From an uncultured beta proteobacterium (GTDB lineage: Bacteria > Pseudomonadota > Gammaproteobacteria > Burkholderiales > Rhodocyclaceae): a DNA stretch of 64,000 bases. The stretch covers positions 1 through 64,000 of the forward strand of contig CAIVQO010000048.1 of NCBI GenBank assembly GCA_903908065.1. Direction: 5' to 3'. The translations under genes and the position numbers were made by a program. Numbering within the stretch: the stretch's first letter is position 1; every line of letters begins with the position of its first letter. This document shows positions 61,074 through 64,000 of this stretch, in pieces. The notes under the pieces were generated by a model. The model made no database searches. It was given only the letters and a program-made list of their open reading frames with translations, and was not told the DNA's origin.

Positions 61074-62591
61074 ATGAACCTCCAATTCATCAATGCGCCG
61101 GACCTGCTTGGCCACTGGATCGCCGGCCAGGCGGATGTCGGCAGCGGCAGCCGTCGCGGCGAGGTTTTCAACCCGGCGCGTGGCCGCGTGGCGCGCCAGG
61201 TGGCGCTGGCCGAGCGTGCCGACGTCGACCGTGCCGTGGCCGCGGCGAAGGCGGCCGCAGGCGAATGGGGCAGCGCGGCGCCGCAACGCCGGGCCCGCGT
61301 GATGTTCGCCTTCCGCGACCTGGTCGACAAGTACAGCAAGGACATTGCCGCGCTGATCACCGCCGAGCACGGCAAGACCCTGCCCGACGCCTTGGGCGAA
61401 GTGCAGCGCGGCCTCGAGGTGATCGAGTTCGCCTGCGGCATCCCGCAGCTGCTCAAGGGCCAGCATTCGCACGGCATCGGCGGCGGTATCGACCACTGGA
61501 GCCAGCGCATGCCGCTGGGCGTGGCGGCCGGCATCACGCCCTTCAACTTCCCCTTCATGGTGCCGATGTGGATGGCGCCGATGGCACTGGCCTGCGGCAA
61601 TACCTTCGTCCTAAAGCCCTCGGAACGCGATTCCTCGCCCTCGCTGCTGGCAGCCGAACTGTTGCGCGAAGCGGGGCTGCCCGCCGGCGCCTTCAACGTC
61701 GTGCAGGGCGACAAGGAGGCGGTCGACGCCCTGCTCGAACACCCGGACGTCGATGCCGTGTCCTTCGTCGGTTCGACGCCGATCGCCAAATACATCCAGA
61801 GCCACGGCATTGCCCACGGCAAGCGCGTGCAGGCGCTGGGCGGGGCGAAGAACCACATGGTGGTGATGCCGGACGCCGACCTCGACGGCGCCGCCGACGC
61901 GCTGATCGGCGCCGCCTACGGTTCGGCCGGCGAACGCTGCATGGCGATCTCGGTGGCCGTCGCGGTCGGCTCATGCGCCGACGAATTGATCGCCAAGGTC
62001 GTCGAACGTGCGAAAAAGCTGAAAGTCGGCGCCGGCGACACGGCGAATGTCGACATGGGGCCGCTGGTGACCGGCATCCACCGCGACAGGGTCGCCGGCT
62101 ACATCGCCGCCGGCGTGAAGGAAGGCGCAACCCTGGTGCTGGACGGCCGCGAGGGCCTCACCGGAGATCTGGCGCAGGGTTTCTTCATCAACCCGACGCT
62201 GTTCGACAAGGTCACGCCGGAGATGAGCATCCATCGCGAGGAGATCTTCGGCCCGGTGCTCTGCGTGGTGCGCGTGCCCACCTTCGCTGCCGCCGTCGAA
62301 CTCGTCAACCGCCACAGCTTCGCCAATGGCGTCGCCTGCTTCACGCGCGACGGCGGCACGGCGCAGGCCTTCGTGCAGAAGATCGAGGTCGGCATGGTCG
62401 GCATCAACGTGCCGATTCCGGTGCCCATGGCCTGGCATTCCTTCGGCGGCTGGAAGGCCAGCCTGTTCGGCGACCACCACATCTACGGCGAGGAAGGCGT
62501 CCGCTTCTACACCCGTTACAAGGCCATCATGCAGCGCTGGCCGGGGTCGGAATCGAAGGGGCCCGAGTTCGTGATGCCGGTGAACAAGTGA
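61074..62591 (+). CDS. mmsA: CoA-acylating methylmalonate-semialdehyde dehydrogenase
   Basis: A 505-residue aldehyde dehydrogenase family enzyme that converts (methyl)malonate semialdehyde to propionyl- or acetyl-CoA in valine, inositol or beta-alanine breakdown. Catalytic Cys289 is in [12 protein letters not shown], and [41 protein letters not shown] and [13 protein letters not shown] are family motifs. The start MNLQFINAP follows GAGGAAG. The next gene starts within its stop (GTGA). In this context it could act on semialdehydes from alkyl-chain or polyol metabolism. Confidence 0.93.
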   Translation: MNLQFINAPDLLGHWIAGQADVGSGSRRGEVFNPARGRVARQVALAERADVDRAVAAAKAAAGEWGSAAPQRRARVMFAFRDLVDKYSKDIAALITAEHGKTLPDALGEVQRGLEVIEFACGIPQLLKGQHSHGIGGGIDHWSQRMPLGVAAGITPFNFPFMVPMWMAPMALACGNTFVLKPSERDSSPSLLAAELLREAGLPAGAFNVVQGDKEAVDALLEHPDVDAVSFVGSTPIAKYIQSHGIAHGKRVQALGGAKNHMVVMPDADLDGAADALIGAAYGSAGERCMAISVAVAVGSCADELIAKVVERAKKLKVGAGDTANVDMGPLVTGIHRDRVAGYIAAGVKEGATLVLDGREGLTGDLAQGFFINPTLFDKVTPEMSIHREEIFGPVLCVVRVPTFAAAVELVNRHSFANGVACFTRDGGTAQAFVQKIEVGMVGINVPIPVPMAWHSFGGWKASLFGDHHIYGEEGVRFYTRYKAIMQRWPGSESKGPEFVMPVNK

Positions 62592-64000
62592 AGGATTTTG
62601 GCGAGTTCGACTACATCATCGCCGGCGGCGGCACCGCCGGCTGCACCCTGGCCAACCGCCTTTCCGCCGACCCCGAGGTCTCGGTGCTGCTGCTCGAAGC
62701 CGGCGAGCCGGACGACTGGATCTGGATCCACATTCCCATCGGCTACCTGTATTGCATCAACAACCCGCGCACCGACTGGTGCTACAAGACCGAGCCGGAG
62801 CCGGGACTCAACGGCCGTTCCATCATCTATGCGCGCGGCAAGGTACTGGGCGGCTCTTCGTCGATCAACGCCATGCTCAGCCTGCGCGGCCAGGTGCGCG
62901 ACTACGAGGAATGGGCGCAGCTCACCGGCGACAGCCGCTGGAACTGGGACAGCGTGCTGCCGGTGTTCAAGCAAAGCGAATCCTACTGGCGCGGCGCCGA
63001 CGAGTTCCATGGCGACCGGGGCGAGTGGCGCGTCGAAAAGCAGCGCCTGCACTGGGATGTGCTCGACCGCTACGTCGAAGCCGCGCAACAGGCCGGCATA
63101 CCCTTCACCAGCGACTACAACCGCGGCGACAACTTCGGCATCGGCCACTTCGAGGTCAACCAGAAGAAGGGCGTGCGCTGGAACGCCGCCAAGGCCATGC
63201 TGCGCCCGGTGCAGCACCGCAGCAACCTGAAGGTGGTGACCGGCGCGCTGATCGACAAGTTGGTCATGTCCGGCCGCGAGGCGCAAGGCGTCGAATTCCG
63301 CCTCGGCAACCAGGCCTGCCGCGCCTCGGCACGAATCGAGACGATACTGACCGCCGGCGCGATCGGCTCGCCGACCATCCTGCAGCGCTCCGGCATCGGC
63401 CCCGCCGCGCTGCTGCAGGAACAGGGCGTGCCGCCGGTGCTGGACCTGCCCGGCGTCGGCGCCAACCTGCAGGACCATTTGCAGTTGCGCATGATTTTCA
63501 AGGTGCATGGCATCAGGACACTCAACCAGAGCGCCAACAGCCTGTGGGGCAAGGCCATGATGGCGCTCGAATATGCGCTGTTCCGCAGCGGCCCGCTGTC
63601 GATGGCACCCAGCCAGCTCGGCGGCTTCTTTCGTTCCGCGCCGGAGATCGCCACGCCCGACCTCGAATTCCACGTCCAGCCGCTGTCGCTGGACAAGTTC
63701 GGCGATCCGCTGCACACCTTCCCCGCCTTCACCGCCAGCGTCTGCAACCTGCGGCCCTGCTCGCGCGGCACGGTGCGCATCCGCGACCGCGACCCGGCCT
63801 CGGCACCTAGGATCGCGCCGAACTACCTCTCCACCGACAACGATCGCCAGGTGGCGGCACGTGCCCTGCGCCTGACGCGCCAGGTCGTGGCGCAACCGGC
63901 GATGGCCGCCTACCGGCCCGAGGAACACCTGCCTGGCGCGCAGTTCCAGAGCGACGAGGAACTCGCCCATGCCGCCGGCAACATTGGCACCACCATCTTC
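62588..64000 (+). CDS. GMC-family FAD oxidoreductase (choline dehydrogenase-like), cut by window end
   Basis: At least 471 residues of a glucose-methanol-choline oxidoreductase that oxidises an alcohol to an aldehyde with FAD. The N-terminal FAD motif is [21 protein letters not shown], and the GMC signature is seen as [42 protein letters not shown]-type segment is also present. The start is GTG at 62588, overlapping the mmsA stop as GTGA, which argues for coupling. The C-terminal catalytic histidine region lies beyond the window. Alcohol oxidation next to a semialdehyde dehydrogenase suggests sequential steps. Confidence 0.9.
   Translation, partial: MKDFGEFDYIIAGGGTAGCTLANRLSADPEVSVLLLEAGEPDDWIWIHIPIGYLYCINNPRTDWCYKTEPEPGLNGRSIIYARGKVLGGSSSINAMLSLRGQVRDYEEWAQLTGDSRWNWDSVLPVFKQSESYWRGADEFHGDRGEWRVEKQRLHWDVLDRYVEAAQQAGIPFTSDYNRGDNFGIGHFEVNQKKGVRWNAAKAMLRPVQHRSNLKVVTGALIDKLVMSGREAQGVEFRLGNQACRASARIETILTAGAIGSPTILQRSGIGPAALLQEQGVPPVLDLPGVGANLQDHLQLRMIFKVHGIRTLNQSANSLWGKAMMALEYALFRSGPLSMAPSQLGGFFRSAPEIATPDLEFHVQPLSLDKFGDPLHTFPAFTASVCNLRPCSRGTVRIRDRDPASAPRIAPNYLSTDNDRQVAARALRLTRQVVAQPAMAAYRPEEHLPGAQFQSDEELAHAAGNIGTTIF

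Noticed and set aside
60681-61496. 271-codon minus-strand frame across tRNA-Asp and the start of mmsA
   Set aside because: It runs through a tRNA and is antisense to MmsA, with no domain.

Overview
The window looks like a contiguous piece of a GC-rich betaproteobacterial chromosome. The proteins resemble those of Rhodocyclales/Sterolibacteriaceae-type organisms; this placement is inferred from gene content and protein character, not from a search. The organism appears to store neutral lipid or PHA (a wax ester synthase/DGAT homologue and a phasin), to make squalene/hopanoids (hpnCDE) and to handle alkyl chains (AlkB-type hydroxylase, acyl-CoA ligase, MmsA-type dehydrogenase, GMC oxidoreductase). 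Almost every gene is ordinary chromosomal housekeeping or metabolism. The one clear accessory region is a decayed integrative element of about 2 kb in tRNA-Asp.

Layout. 1-2.3 kb: the 3' half of dnaK, then dnaJ. 2.3-7 kb: WS/DGAT with a basic tail, an orphan double-anchored solute-binding lipoprotein, and fabI. 7-15.1 kb: a proteostasis block on the minus strand, tig-clpP-clpX-lon, then tRNA-Val and ppiD, with tRNA-Leu upstream of tig. 15.3-18.2 kb: the translationally coupled squalene operon hpnC-hpnD-hpnE. 18.2-20.6 kb: divergent LolD/YbbA-type ATPase and tesA, then mnmH (selU). 20.6-22.7 kb: a 2TM protein / LytS-type kinase / LytTR regulator operon. 22.8-32.2 kb: a methyltransferase, two class III nucleotide cyclases (one with a C-terminal hemerythrin domain, one GAF-GAF-PAS), a Pat-type acetyltransferase fused to an ADP-forming acyl-CoA synthetase, tag and an acyl-CoA ligase. 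32.2-32.6 kb: a gene-free, hairpin-rich stretch. 32.6-39 kb: vapBC, an MFS transporter, a secreted arginine-rich protein, AlkB and ClpB. 39-41 kb: a catalase-family protein, a DUF1304 protein and a phasin. 41.1-43.6 kb: moaE-moaD-moeA-mobB. 43.7-48.5 kb: an ATP-grasp-like protein, a DinG/YoaA helicase and a membrane-anchored TAXI protein. 48.5-52.6 kb: two secreted alpha/beta hydrolases (one MetX-like), a secretin-N-like protein and divergent metY. 52.7-58.8 kb: a secreted lysine-rich protein, then a five-gene minus-strand operon running from an FAD oxidase through a 2x[4Fe-4S] protein, a geranylgeranyl-reductase-family flavoprotein and a small protein to phosphoglucomutase. 58.9-60.9 kb: the integrated remnant. 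61-64 kb: mmsA and a GMC oxidoreductase that is cut by the window end.

Most notable observations: (1) the mini-element between 25-bp tRNA-Asp repeats, with a 3'-truncated integrase fused to a ParB-like remnant, matching paired arm-type repeats at both ends, and an element-borne hairpin that replaces the terminator the tRNA lost; (2) a phasin gene whose frame has no stop before its own terminator, with a TAG one base out of frame at the expected end; (3) an FNR/CRP-like palindrome placed where a class II activator would sit upstream of that phasin; (4) a cyclase-hemerythrin fusion in which one expected iron-ligand histidine is aspartate; (5) a redox operon of unknown substrate; (6) a possible structured RNA at 32.3-32.5 kb.
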